In this document: positions 45,558-58,623 of the stretch, one piece after another
How positions within the stretch are numbered: the stretch's first letter is position 1
Layout: each line of letters starts with the position of its first letter
Assembly: GCF_964204645.1 (NCBI RefSeq)
Contig: NC_134026.1
Coordinates: 16,448,650 to 16,512,649, forward strand
DNA: 64,000 nt
From: Tubulanus polymorphus
Taxonomy: Eukaryota > Nemertea > Palaeonemertea > Tubulaniformes > Tubulanidae
Direction: 5' to 3'
The notes under the pieces: model-generated
Database searches by the model: none
What the model was told of the DNA's origin: nothing
The model's input: only the letters and a program-made list of their open reading frames with translations
Made by a program: the position numbers and the translations under genes

Positions 45558-47928
45558 GTCCGACGAACACGAAGAACCGGCACCAAACCAAGCGCGACGC
45601 GATCCGGTCACCGCTCTCGGGAGCCCGGTGGTCAACCTCACACGTTCACTCCGCCTAAGTCCGGCGCAACATCAGCTACTCCGAAAGGGCCTCACTTATT
45701 GCCCGACTCCAAAAATCGGTTCTGATGCCGCCGCGACCGAGCGCACCAAGGGAGTGTGCCGATTCAACCGGCTAGTGAAACTCGACCATCACTTCCGAGA
45801 CAAACCGGACCGCGAGGCTCCGCGTTTCCGTCTGCCCAGCAGTTGGGCTCCGGATGAAATAGAACCAGTAATCGCCGGGTTCTGCAACGACGCGCACGAA
45901 TTGGCTCAACAAACCAGGGATACGCGTCGCGTAAATGATAACCTCACTAAACAGGAACGCGAAGCCCTCCAGCAGCTGCGTGACAACACTAATATTGTCA
46001 TCAAAGCCGCCGATAAGGGTTCCGCTACGGTTATCATGGACCGCGACGACTACGTCCACGAAGCCATGCGCCAACTAGCCGATCTCGAGTATTATCAGCC
46101 GCTGCAGCAACCGATCTTCGAACAGACCGGGGAAGAAATTCGCGAAATCATCGAAAATATGGCTCGACGAAAAATCATCCCGCTAAAAACCGCCGAATAT
46201 CTATTACCGCCCGATAATCCGAAACAGAGGCAGTTCTATCTGCTTCCCAAAATCCATAAAGAACGCGAGAAGTGGACGGTACCCGATCGCGTACCGCCGG
46301 GGAGACCGATCGTCTCCGACTGCGGCTCCGAAACCTACGAAATTTCGGAATGGATCGACTACTATTTGCAGCCGATCGCCCGCGGTCACCCGTCGTACGT
46401 GAAAGATACCAACCACTTTCTAGATATTTTGGCCGGTAAACAATTTAGCGCCGATGCGTTACTCGTCACCATGGACATCGATTCGCTCTACACCAACATC
46501 CCCCACGAAGAGGGTATCGCCAGCATCCGACAAGCTCTCCGAGATAACCCAAACCCGGGACGCCCGGATGCCGAGCTGCTGAAACTACTCGAAATCAGCC
46601 TGAAGAAAAATGACTTTAACTTTAACGAAAACACATATTTACAGGTAAAAGGTACCGCAATGGGTAAGCGTTTTGCTCCTTCTTATGCCAATATCTTTGT
46701 AGCCGAATGGGAAAAAGAAGGTCTGTCCAGAAGCGAACTCCAACCATCGCTATACGCTCGGTTCATCGACGACATCTTCATAGTTTGGGAACACGGCCGC
46801 GAAACGTTGATGCAATTCATCGACGTCCTACAAACAGTGAGCCGATCCATCAAACTCAAGTTCGAAATCAGCGACACCAGCGTCAACTTCCTGGACGTAA
46901 CCACTTTCAAAGGCCCGCGATTCGAGACAAGTGGCACAGTAGACACCAAAGTCTACTTCAAACCAACCGATTCGCATCAATTACTACATCGATCCTCGTT
47001 TCACCCTAAACACACATTTTCCGGTATAGTTAAAAGTCAAATTCTCCGGTTCCGGCGCATCTGCAATAACGATTCGGACTTACACGCAGCGTCCGGAACC
47101 GTCCTTAAAGTACTCAGAGGTCGTGGCTACAAAGACCGCGAACTGCGACACATCAAAAGCCAAGCTCTACGGCACCACGCCGAACGAGATCTACGAGAAC
47201 AACAACGGGCCGACGAACCGCCGAAAAAGCGTTTACCGCTTATCTTACCTCACTCCGAAGCCAACCGAACCCTAGCCCGTAACATCCGAACCAGATTTAC
47301 GGAACTGGCTACGGCCACCGGCCGGTCTGACGAGGTAACCACGGTCACCGCCTACACCAAGCACAAGAGTCTCAAAGATCTCCTAACTTCGTCGCAGCTC
47401 AAACCCACGGAGCCACCCCCTCCCCGAGTCCCCTCTTCACCGCATCGTAACAGAAATACTTCCGTTGTTTCCAATTCTTCTATTTCCAGGTCTACTCAAA
47501 GAACTCCGTCAACCCGACGTCGAGGCACCGAGAAATGCAGAACACCGAGATGTCGTACGTGTCCACTCGTCCGAGAAACAACCGTTTGCCGCAGCCACAA
47601 CAAAATGCACGCGATCCGCAGCACAATTAATTGCGCGACCCGTGAAATTGTATACTGCATCGAATGCACCAAGTGCAACATGCTGTACGTCGGCCAAACC
47701 GGAATGTCTCTACGAGAACGCGTCACTCATCACGTCTCACGCATCAGAACGAAGAATTCGACTCCAGTCTCGGACCACTTCAACCAAGTCGACCACACCC
47801 GCGAACACTTTCGGGTGTACGGTCTCCAACACCTACCAGGCTCCACGAGACCGATCCGCGAAGCAGCCGAACAAGACTGGATACGACGACTCGACACGAA
47901 CACGCCCCGAGGCATGAACGTCCCGTAG
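45558..47928 (+). CDS. Penelope-like element ORF2: reverse transcriptase plus GIY-YIG endonuclease
   Basis: The frame is open from the acceptor-like site at 45,557; the first in-frame GTG is at 45,628 and no early ATG exists, so it is probably reached by splicing or unusual initiation. Numbered from 45,628: motif A TMDIDSLYTNIP (Asp283, Asp285), motif B GTAMGKRFAPSYANIF, catalytic FIDD (Asp381, Asp382), then INFLDVTT-like NFLDVTTF. The C-terminus has Cys/His pairs (CRTPRCRTC, CRSH) and a GIY-YIG endonuclease: IVYCIECTKC, LYVGQTG (687-692), Arg696 and HH at 701-702. The protein copies its RNA at a nick made by the endonuclease. All key residues are present and the frame has no break, so the element could be active. 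Confidence 0.88.
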
Positions 47929-48029
47929 ACCGCCTCACTACAACAATTAACTCTCACTACTTTTTTACAGGGATAACCCGCTGCCCGTGCACTAGTGGGG
48001 TCTCCAAACCTTCGGTTTGGTCCCCTAAC

Positions 48030-49560
48030 CTCTATCTCTAAACCTAACCCCCTAACCCCGTAAACCCTAAACCCTAACCCTCTAAAACCTAACCCTGTAA
48101 ACCCTAACCCTCTAAACCCTATAAACACTAAACCTCTAAAGACAAAACCCTAACCCTCTAATCACTAAAACTTACCCTCTAAACACTAAACCCTAGCCCC
48201 CTAAAACCTAACCCTCTAAAAACTAAACCTCTAAACACTAAACCCTAACCCTCTAATCATTCAACCCTAACCCTCTAAACACTAAATCCTAGCCCCCAAA
48301 ACCCTAACCCTCTTAAACCTAAACCTCTAAACACTAAACCCTAACCCTCTAAACACTTACCCTCTGAACACTAAACCCTAACCCTCTTAACACTAAACCC
48401 TAGCCCCCTAAACCCTAACCCCGTAAACCCTAAACCCTAACCCTCTAAACACTAAACCCTAACCCTCTAATCACTAAACCCTAACCCTCTAAACACTAAA
48501 CCCTAGCCCCCTAAACCCTAACCCTCTAAAACCTAAACCTCCAAACACTAAACCCTAACCCTCTTAACACTAAACCCTAGTCCCCTAAACCTTAGCCCCC
48601 TAAACCCTAACCCTCTAAAACCTAAACCCCTAACCCCGTAAACCCTAAACCTCTAAAACCTAACCCCGTAAACCCTAAACCCTCTAAAACCTAACCCTAT
48701 AAACACTAAACCCTAACTCTCTAAACACTAAACCCTCTAAATTCTCTCTAAAACCTTATCCCTAAACCCCCATTGAAACCTAACCCGCTAAACACTAAAC
48801 CTCAACCCCCTAAACCCTAACCCTCTGAACACTAAAACCCGCTAAAATCTAACTTTCTAATCCCTGAACACTAAACCCTAGACCCCTAACCCTAGCCCCC
48901 TAAACCCTAACCCTCTAAAACCTAACCCCGTAAACCCTAAACCCAAACCCTCTAAAACCTAACCCTATAAACACTAAACCCTAACCCTCTAAACACTAAA
49001 CCCTAACCCTCTAAACACTAAACCCTAGCCCCCTAAACCCTAACCCTCTAAAACCTAAACCTCTAAACACTAAACCCTAACCCTCTAAAACCTAAACCTC
49101 TAAACACTAAACCCTAACCCTCTAAACACTAACCCTCTGAACACTAACCCTCTTAACACTAAACCCTAACCCTCTAAACACTAAACCCTAACCCCCTAAA
49201 CCCTAGCCCCCTAAACCCTAACCCCCTAACCCCGTAAACCCTAAACCCTAAAAACCACTGAACCCTAACCCTCTAACTCTCTAAACCCTGAACCCTCTAA
49301 TTTCTCTCTAACCCTTTGAACACTAAACCCCCTAAACCCTAACCCTCTTAACCCTAACCCTCTAAACACTAAACCCTAACCCCCTAAACCCTAACCCCTA
49401 AACCCCTAAAACCTAAACACTAAACCCCTGAACACTCTAAACCCAAACCCTTTAAAACCTAAATCTATAAAATTTAACCCTTTAAAAACTAAACCCCTAA
49501 CCCCGTAAACCCTAACCATATGAAACCTAACGCTCTAAAGCCTAACCCCCAAACACCACT
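48030..49560. repeat. Telomere-like degenerate array (copy B)
   Basis: It matches 26,989-28,505 of copy A with few changes, including the block at 27,661 (here 48,715). The left 290 bp of the copy A array is absent. About a dozen bases at the junction (TCTATCTCTAAACC) belong to neither side with certainty. Confidence 0.9.
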
Positions 49561-49684
49561 CCTCTAATATAATGGGAAATAAATAGTTCGTTGCTTTGTT
49601 TATATAGAATCGCAGACAATAACGCGATTCTTTGCGATCTAATTTTAAAATAAGCTTAGCAGTCCGGTACTCGTTATATTAAAG

Positions 49685-51308
49685 GTATTTGAAGAAAAAG
49701 AACGAAAGTGGATTAAACATGTGTGCGAAACGAAGGGGTGTAGGGAGGGGTACGTCACTATCGATGGCAATGAAAAGCTTCATCGGGCAAAGTGTGCAGC
49801 GGATAGCCAAGTACATTTTGACGATACAAACTCAATCAGAACAATCATAACATGTCAGAATGACCCTTCTTATGGCGGGAAACACAACCCTCGTCAAGGG
49901 AGGTGTCAGCTCTGATCACTTCAACTCTTACGATGAATTCTCGATGATAGTTTATTTACGGGCGTAGGCTATAACATGCTCGTACATTTAGGTTGCCCTA
50001 TCATTGAAAACATCAGCAAAACGTATACCTGTTAATTTAAAGTTACTTAATATCAATAGGTTCTGTAACGAACATAGACCAATGGAAGAGAAAAAGCTGA
50101 CAGACAAACCCAATAAAGACGACCATACAAAACGACCTGAAAGACAGACGCGGATTCCATTATATCTCACAGGTACATGAAAATTAACGCTAGGTTTATA
50201 CTCATAGGGTCAGCGACAATTCAAGATGTTTTTGATTTATATTTTTAATTACAATCTGTTACTATTAAAGAATATATTTAAATGTTTGCATGTATATAAA
50301 TATAAATTCAAGGTTAATTCAATACAACCTAAGAACATATTTAATATTTCAACCCTCTAGTAACCCTCTAATGACAATACTAATCCTATGACTTCACTGA
50401 CCATGTAATGATACTGAACATGTGACACTCTCGAACACAAGAACCCTTTCTTATGCTCCAACGCTATTGACAATATAACCCTATTACCTTCCCTGACACA
50501 ACAACCCTATGATCCTATGACCCTCTCTGACCCTACGTTTAACTATACCCCCAGTATGGTTATGGTCAATGTCAGGGATTTACTTTAAACAATGATTCTG
50601 ACCCTGTAAACAGGGTTTTATTTCTTTCGTTGCGATTCATATAGTAACGAAATCGATATTGTTTACAGATGTATCACGTTACTGTATCACGTTGTTGTAC
50701 ACGATGTTAAACGTGCGCGAAATATGTTACTTGTGGATGAATCCGTCGCTGAATTAGGATGCAAAGATAGAGTACAGAAATTGAATAAGTTTTATTCTAC
50801 TACTGCCGGTATGTTTGCTGCGATAAAACCTTGTGGAATCGTCGTAAGAATGGTTGAGATGTTTTCGCATGAAAGTATAACACAGGCTTTCCTTTTCTTA
50901 CATGAAACATATGTGAGAAATGGATATAAAGATTACTTGAGATACGTCGGTTATGATCGTTGCTGTGAGTTGCATCCATTTTTGTGCCGACTAGCCAAAG
51001 ACGGTGTTGTTGAAGCATCCGAATTGTTGGAGAACACCAAGTTTTTGGTGGATATTTTCCATGTTGTGAAACACACGAAGCCTACATGCATGCCTCTCGA
51101 TGGGCCTCAATGTAAATACCATCCTAATTTAGATGCATTTCAAGATATCGCCGGCACGAATACAGAAAGTTGCGAACAGGGTTTCGTTCGATTGAATCGA
51201 TACAAAGCGGCAACTAGATACATGACCAGGAATAAAAGGAAATTATTTTTCAACTTGATTAATAATGACTTTAACGAGAGACTTGAAAAAAGATTAAAAC
51301 TTGTATAA
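49685..51308 (+). pseudogene. KDZ-type transposase lacking exon 1 (copy B)
   Basis: Exons 2-4 are kept (49,685-49,902; 50,060-50,172; about 50,614 or 50,669-51,308) with the motifs DGNEKLHR, FCNEH, YDRCCEL, VDIFH and NTESCEQ. The only difference seen in the last exon is a silent change at 50,840. Exon 1 with the first cysteine cluster is missing because the copy begins inside the intron array. Unless another exon is captured upstream, no full protein can be made. Confidence 0.75.
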
Positions 51309-51963
51309 AACATGTGTAAAACGCGCTTCACACCGTATGTTTATTACTTTTCTAAACTGATAAAGATATTAGTATAAACGAGGAGATTTTTCTAAGCTTT
51401 TGGCTACGTATTCCAATGGTCGTTTTATTGAAGCTTAAGACCTGAAATTTGATAGAAAAATGTTGTATTATACAGAACTAGTAACATGTTATGTTATGTT
51501 GTAATCACAGCAATGAGATTTGCTCTTTATAGGTTATTTTAGCTGATGTTTGTCTCATTTCAGCCCAACATTAATGAAGGAGTTAATACCCGGCATTACT
51601 TTTTCCGAATCCTCATAGTTTCTGAAATATTGAACTGTAAACTGTCTAATAGGGGGGGGGGGGGGGGTTACAAAGCTAATCCCGCTAAAACCAATTTCAA
51701 ACGTCTTCTCTGGGATTAAAGATGTAGTTGACACGAAAATAGATGTGAATATAAACTTAAATCATAGCTCCAATGAAAATATATATATTCCCATTGTAAT
51801 GTTACGATGTAAATAAGGATATACTTTTGAGATATTTTCAAGAAATGGTAAGTGGATAAGTAACTTCAGTTTAAATTCTAATGTGTACCGGTAATTATAT
51901 TCGGATGGGCAAATATATAAACAGATACACTTACTGTTGTTCCAAAGGCACTTTTGATGCTGA

Positions 51964-54900
51964 CTAGCTGTTAACAAACTCTGATCTTGTCACTTTCAAC
52001 GAAGTTAACATCTCATCTTCTATGTTTTCAGTTTTGAGAAAACTTATCTGAAAAGAGATCAATCATAATTGTATATCAATATATATGTACAGAGAGGAAT
52101 GAAAGGGTCATAAATATTTTAATGGACCCATGTATACAAATATATTGTGTTTGTATATCACGCGACAAACTGAAAGAATATTTTTTGCCTAGAACTAAGA
52201 ATTGTTTAAAATGCCTACCTTATCAGTAGCAATGTTTATGGTGCCGGCATTTCGGTTCTCAAGCATTTGGAATATTTCTTTAATCTTATTCTTCCCCCCA
52301 TTTACTTTGAATGCCGACTTCTTTTGCATCGCACTCATGAATACCTCTCTCCCTTCATTTAATATGACAATTTTCATGAGTCGTTGGTTCGTTTCGGTGA
52401 TACCTTTAGTAAAACAATATTTAGATAATTGTTTGACGTATACGAAATAGTCGATGCGTGTACAAATGAAAAGCACAAAAACAAAATCTGGATTTTCCCG
52501 GAAAACTCAATCTAAAAATCTTATAATCTTTCTATTATGAGACCAAAAATGAAAAATAGTGGTTTTTCTCGGGAAATGCACATCTTTATATCCCTCTAGT
52601 TATCATATAGGCCTATAGCTCCCATTTTATGTTGCGGTACCGTGGAATTCCGCGTAAACATAATTATTCTAACATAATTATTTTTATCAAGACATTATAT
52701 TTGGATGACTGTCGAAATTAATTTTTGCTTTTATTCAAAAGCCGATAAGGCTAGCCTGTATACCTATATACCTGTACAAATATAACATATTTTACATTAT
52801 TCTACCGGTTGATAATCTATTAGTGAAAGTTACACTTTTACCATTAATCTAGTAGTTTAAAAAAACAACAAATACGTGCGTTTTCATAATTGATAATCAT
52901 TTACCATCGTATGTTTTACAGTCATTTTTAATAATGAAGCTTCAATTTGTACAACCTACTACGCTTCTTCAATTACACAAAATCTACTCCGGAATGAAGG
53001 CCAGTATACGCCAAACGTGATTTAAGTTCAGGACACTGTTACAGGATCCGATTGACCGATTGCCCGGGATAAGCATATTCTCAATAAGGCAAGTTAGTGT
53101 CAATAGTTCTATCGATTAGGACGAGGTACCTTTTCTACAGCCAGGGTTTGATGTAGCCTACGTCTTAAATTTTTTGACCGTCCATGTGGAGTAGTCCCGA
53201 GTGCATCGTCGACATAATGTTACATCACTCAGAAAAGTCCAAGGTGACTTGTGAGGAACTGTTATTGCGTTTATCTAAGTAACGTATCTTACCATCCGGG
53301 ATTAAGACTGGCGGCGAATCATTTTCCATTCCCACCACAGTCGCGACATGGTCAATGCATAGCGAAACAATTTCTACCGAAGCCCTGATCACTTCCGATC
53401 TGATTGTGTTCCTCTCGTGATCAAGCTGTTCATCATCACCGTCATAGAAGATGTTGAATAGTAGTTGTATCGCTGGGCAAAGACGAAGTACCTGTCCCTT
53501 GCCTTTTGAGTAAAGCGCTGTTAATATGAAAGCAATATCAAATTAATTTTTCTTTAATGATTTTGTGGTAATATGTTAAACCGTAAAGTATGATCAATAT
53601 TCAAATCGTATAGAACACTTGCTGATTAATTTGCTATGACATTATCATTTGCAAGTAGGTGAATTTGTTATTTTCTTTGTTTTCAACAGCTGGAAATACC
53701 TGAAGACTTGAAAGTACTCCTCGCTACTAAAATATAACTATAATATAATTTATTAGATTTAAACTCACCACTTAGCAGGTTGTTGGCCAAACAATTCGAT
53801 TTCAATTTTTGTTGAAATTTATCATAAATGTCCGAAACTTCGTTATCTGTATCTGTGTCTATTCTGTACAAGGTCACATCATTGTCACCGTTGTGCAGTA
53901 CTTGTTTACTGAATGCCTCGCCTACATTTAGTGAAACATTTATAAATCAAAAATTTGAAAAATATAGGAGGTACTTTTTAGGACTAGAATAAAAACATAT
54001 AATGATCTTAATAAAAAACAAATTTTTTACTTTCAATACGTAAAAATACACTTCCAAGTAAAGAGTTAATTTAGAATTTTCAAAAAATATAATGAAAACT
54101 AATTGAACTATTACAACGATTTAGCAATTCACGATATTCCGCTCCAAAACACGTTTTGTGCGATGAGGAACAAGTGACCAACATCAGTCACGAATCAGAA
54201 CATTAAACTGACCCGTTTCCCGTCTACATAGCAACATTTCATAAAACCGGCAACTATCTATTTACTTACATAAACGCTCAATGAAGACATCTCCGGTATC
54301 ATCGTCCGTACACTTTAAATCTTCGAATGTGTTGAATTTCGGCTTAGGAAATAACCAAAGAAATCTTGATGTGAGACCTTTGTCAATATTTTGCTTCTCC
54401 GTTATTAATGAATATGCCGTACTTGGCTGTGTCATCCCAAATATCGATAGGCCGGTGGTTTCCATTGTAAAATTAGCTTTTTCACCAACTGTAAAATAGA
54501 TACCGGCATTATTATCTTTTATGTTGAGCATGTTTATGTTAAAAATGAGAATTTCTAACAATACAACCGGTGGGTGTCTATGTTCTTGTTGTTAGTAAAT
54601 TTTGTATATCAATAGACAAATGGTTACTAGTGCGGTTCCTGAACTTCGCTGAAAAAGCTGAATCACTGAAACGCTGAAACGCTGAAATAAAAACGCTGAA
54701 ATTTCAGGGAATTTCCGAAAAACGCCGAAATTTCAGGGAATTCCCGAAAAACGCTGAAATCGTGCTAGGTACCAACAATACACGTTTTGAAATATTTTCC
54801 GGGCCGGTGTCCGCTGCCGAGTCCTGAACCGTGTTTTAGTCTCTACCTTCGGTTACAGAGACATGCATGGACAGTATGTGTGGAGTATACTTCTAGAGGG

Positions 54901-57900
54901 CCACTTGTTGGACAAATTAATTCGCTTGAAATCCGGATTTTTAATGCATACAGGCAGCATAATGAGGAAAACCCATTCACAAACCGTGCAAGTTACCTTA
55001 AACACTATGCTCAATATTCCCTGCAAGACGCAAAATATCTTATTTGAACGTTCATGTATAAAACATGGAGCAACTTTTCTTTTGTCAACACGTTGATGGG
55101 CGACGAACTATGTCACTATGGTATTCTCTGAAGGAGGTAAATTAAATTTGACAGCTAGTTATATAAATGATGCAGCTTTTGGACAAAAGGGATCTAACTA
55201 AATTTCTTTTAATTCACTGTGGAATGGAATGGAATGGAATGGATTGACGCCAATGGCAAGCAGTAGGCCCCTACATATGGGTCATACTGATTAGCGTCAA
55301 CCAATTAATCTAAATCGGGCTAACCATTCAACAACTGTGAATAATTTATTTGCTGTGGCGTGATAATAATTAGTTTTTTTGAAGAAATGACATACCAACT
55401 GTTAGAAAAATGTACCGATTCTTATTTTTAGACTACTACTGAATCTATAAAAGGAGGAGTCATAGACAAAGTTGATTTGCTTAGCTGGTGACACTTCTTG
55501 TCAAGTACATCATCTCAAGTACTGGGTGTTTTGTAAGTTTAATTTCAGTATTTATTTACTAAGTGCTGTTCTCTCGGACCTCAGTGCTTTCAAACTAGGC
55601 CCACCCCATAGGCTATATAGTCCAGGGTGCATTAGCCACTATTCTTTTATATCCGACTAAAATGCACCTTTTTCTATTTTTAGATTCAGGCTTAGAATGT
55701 GCAAATTTTTTGAGATACTGAGAAATCAGATGGCACCAGTAAACTTCAACTGCGAAATTTGCAGCAGGATAGCTGAACGACACAATTTTTAAAAATAAAA
55801 TGGCTATTCGAATGCTATTTCAATAATAACTTGATTCAACCAGAGAGAAATAAGTCAATTGCGGATGTACAGTACACCCACTTTTCTTCCCTGTTTCCTG
55901 GTACCAAATTTTTAGTCTTAAGCTAAGCGATATTCTAAGGTATACTAGTGGATTTCATTAGAATATGAAGCAATGGAACCAGAATTCTAGCCAGAGTTAA
56001 GCGAACTATTGATTCTGATATAATGTAAGAACTGATTTCCTTTGTATACTCTTGCAGAATGTGTTATGTTTTATTTCAAGCTGTTAAATAATATAGTTAG
56101 ACAAATGTCCAATTATTGGATCTTTCTTGTTGACTCGTTTAATTTTGTGAGTTAAGAGTTCCAGTCAATCCACAATGTGCAGTGCCTAGCCTTCATCTAC
56201 ACTAAAGCCAAGCCTGTGTATGGGAAAAAAATATCGTTCGACTCCTATAGGCCAGACACATCAAAGCATGCAATACATTGCAGATAGTAGTCTCCGGCAA
56301 GTCGAAAGAGAAAGTAAACCAGGTTTTACCCCGTACCCTACCCGGGAACAAAGACACTTAAAGATTCCTTCCTCCTTGTAGAAATTGTAGAAATATGGCA
56401 CCCAATTGTAGCAATGCTAAGTACAGTATACTATGACGGTTGAACCTTTATTAACGAATTTCAATGACACCGAAAATAGAATCAAAATAATCATCAGTTC
56501 CATGCTAGCACTTAATTTGGGTTATCAGGTTCAGCCTAACTGTACTTTCATTCAGCTACTACTTGTATGAGACTTGGCAATGATAAGTTGCAAGAAATCA
56601 CCAAACATAAGAAAAAATATTGTCAATTAATATTACTGTGATTAAGAATTTATTCAAATGAAGTGATAACTTCATTGTTAGATCGTACCGGTATATGCAC
56701 ATAAAACTATGGCAAAAAAAACACATCTAACAATCCACGCAATCGATCAAGTCGATCAGAACGACGACCTTAAGGCATGTCTCTGTAACCGAAGGTAGAG
56801 CATAAAACACGGTTCAGGACTCGTCAGCGGACACCGGCCCGGAAAAAATTTCAAAACGTGTATTGTCGGTACCTAGCACGATTTCAGCGTTTTTCGGGAA
56901 TTCCCTGAAATTTCGGCGTTTTTCGGAAATTCCCTGAAATTTCAGCGTTTTTATTTCAGCGTTTCAGCTTTTCAGTGTTTCAGCTTTTTCAGCGAAGTTC
57001 AGGAACCGTTACTAGTGGGCTCATGTGTTTTGATTATGTTCAATGACTTTAATAGGTGGCAGCTTCCCTGGCCTGGACACTGAGAGGTGACGACTATTGA
57101 CTTGTTGCCGCGATCTGGACTGGTCCGGACACAAGTATGATTTAACTTTTATATGGTTTATCTTATTTATTGAATTGAACCTGCAGTGAATAGGCTTAAA
57201 TTATTTGGATGAATCCAGAAATGACCTTACCCGTTTTCCTTGTCCAGGAATTACCGTTATACATTTGTAATATTCTTGAAAATTCGTTTGTTTCTAACAA
57301 TCCCTTGCTTCCGCTGTATATGTTTATTTGCGTTAAGAAATTTGTTAATTCATCTTGTAGGGCAAATGCTTTTCCGTTGTTTTCGGCCATCAAGGCGCCC
57401 ATTTTTTCAAAACTTTGATCGTCTAATGTCCAGATAACAGATTTAACGTCTGGTCTTGACTCTTCCACCTTGTTTTTGATCATTTTTAGTACTTTACTCA
57501 TCAGCCTATACACTGTTGACTTCCCTGACCCAGTCGGGGTGCAAACGGCAAGCCAGTTGATAGCCGGTTCTTCCCACATGGTGTTTGAAACTTTGACGAT
57601 CGCGTTACTACATATATATGATGATATGCCTAATAACCCAAAAAGTACTGACGAATCGGGTACGTTCATCTTATCTGCAAGAAATTTACAACCCTGCAAC
57701 AAAATAAAATAGAATCATTTTTTTAGAATTACTTTTTGTTATAGGCCTAGGCCTATACTGAAATGAACTTCATAAAATATTATTCTAATACTGTTATACT
57801 TTGTTCAGAGGTTAGGGCTCAACCGCATTCCTAAATTCACGAGAAAAAGGTTAAATATTCATTGACTTGAATATGGAAGAAATGTATTTTTTTATGATTT

Positions 57901-58623
57901 ATACCCTAGAAATTTATTGCTCAATTTCTTGTAAATGATATCCTAGCTATTCAATGACAAGGGTTAAATTTTCAAATTCCTGGAGCGGGGTGTTTTTGAG
58001 TCATACAGGGCATGGTTTTGAGAAAAACTATAGGTTACCAGGGCTGTTAGGAAGTCTACTGACTAAAAAATCTAATCAATAATTAGGCCTAGACCTAGCC
58101 TTAGATCTATAGGCCAACCATGTTGACGATATTAATGATGACTATTTCCGCGATTTAAATTATTGTTGTTATGAAATAGGCTTAGCCTAACTAGAAAACC
58201 GAAGAACAATTTTGTATGAAATAATGGTAATCTCTTTGACGCGACGGGTACATACTCTGTGTTGGTATCAACAGACAAATAAGAGGCCTCTACAGGGACA
58301 CATTTACGTCATTTCAAACGGTGAAATGGTTAACGACTTCCACTACATATTTATTAAATAGACCTATTCCAACTGCATAATGTAGACAATAGTGCGGCAT
58401 ACATAGCCATTGAGCTATATATCCATACGATGCAAGGAAATAGCATATGTTATGGAAAAGGTGCATGAATTACGAATTAATTCTGTTGCTAAATGCAGGC
58501 CTTAAGTAGCCTATTTGATATGGTTGGCTAAAGTTTACTTACCTCTTCCAGCTTCGTTGGGAAAACATTCCAGCGTATTTCTTTCTCCCAACATTTATTT
58601 AAATAAGCTAATCTAGATTCCAT
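51964..58623 (-). CDS. DUF3987-like P-loop NTPase, seven exons (copy B)
   Basis: Exons are 58,623-58,543, 57,693-57,231, 54,488-54,270, 53,921-53,769, 53,517-53,293, 52,403-52,219 and 52,047-51,964, with the same borders and phases as copy A. One amino-acid difference was noticed (LNQGREV is LNEGREV, base 52,356). Intron 2 is enlarged by the 2,376-bp insertion, which leaves both splice sites intact, so the product could still be made. Walker A, the Walker-B-like DE and the SRF motif are unchanged. Confidence 0.78.
54633..57008. mobile_element. 2,376-bp Mutator-like non-autonomous element in NTPase intron 2
   Basis: TTACTAGTG flanks it at 54,624-54,632 and 57,009-57,017; copy A has the single empty site at 33,573-33,581. 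Inverted ends of 234 bp (54,633-54,866 and 56,775-57,008) start CGGTTCCTGAACTTCGCTG and are filled with GCTGAAA, TTTCAGGGAATT and related words. The interior is AT-rich, has a GGAAT run at 55,221-55,241 and only short frames without transposase motifs. A 9-bp duplication and long repetitive ends fit the Mutator superfamily. Confidence 0.9.

Larger units (their letters stand above)
43825..48042 (+). mobile_element. Penelope-like retroelement with SGNH ORF1 and GIY-YIG endonuclease
   Basis: It has two long intact frames, a ribozyme-like motif just before the first ATG, and a 3' end with the hairpin CCAAACC-TTC-GGTTTGG at 48,004-48,020. The coding part is clearly GC-richer than its surroundings, a sign of different origin or recent arrival. 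The left end is not fixed; the value given is the base after the palindrome. The right end runs straight into the CCCTAA-like array of copy B, with homology to copy A starting at about 48,043. Confidence 0.8.
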
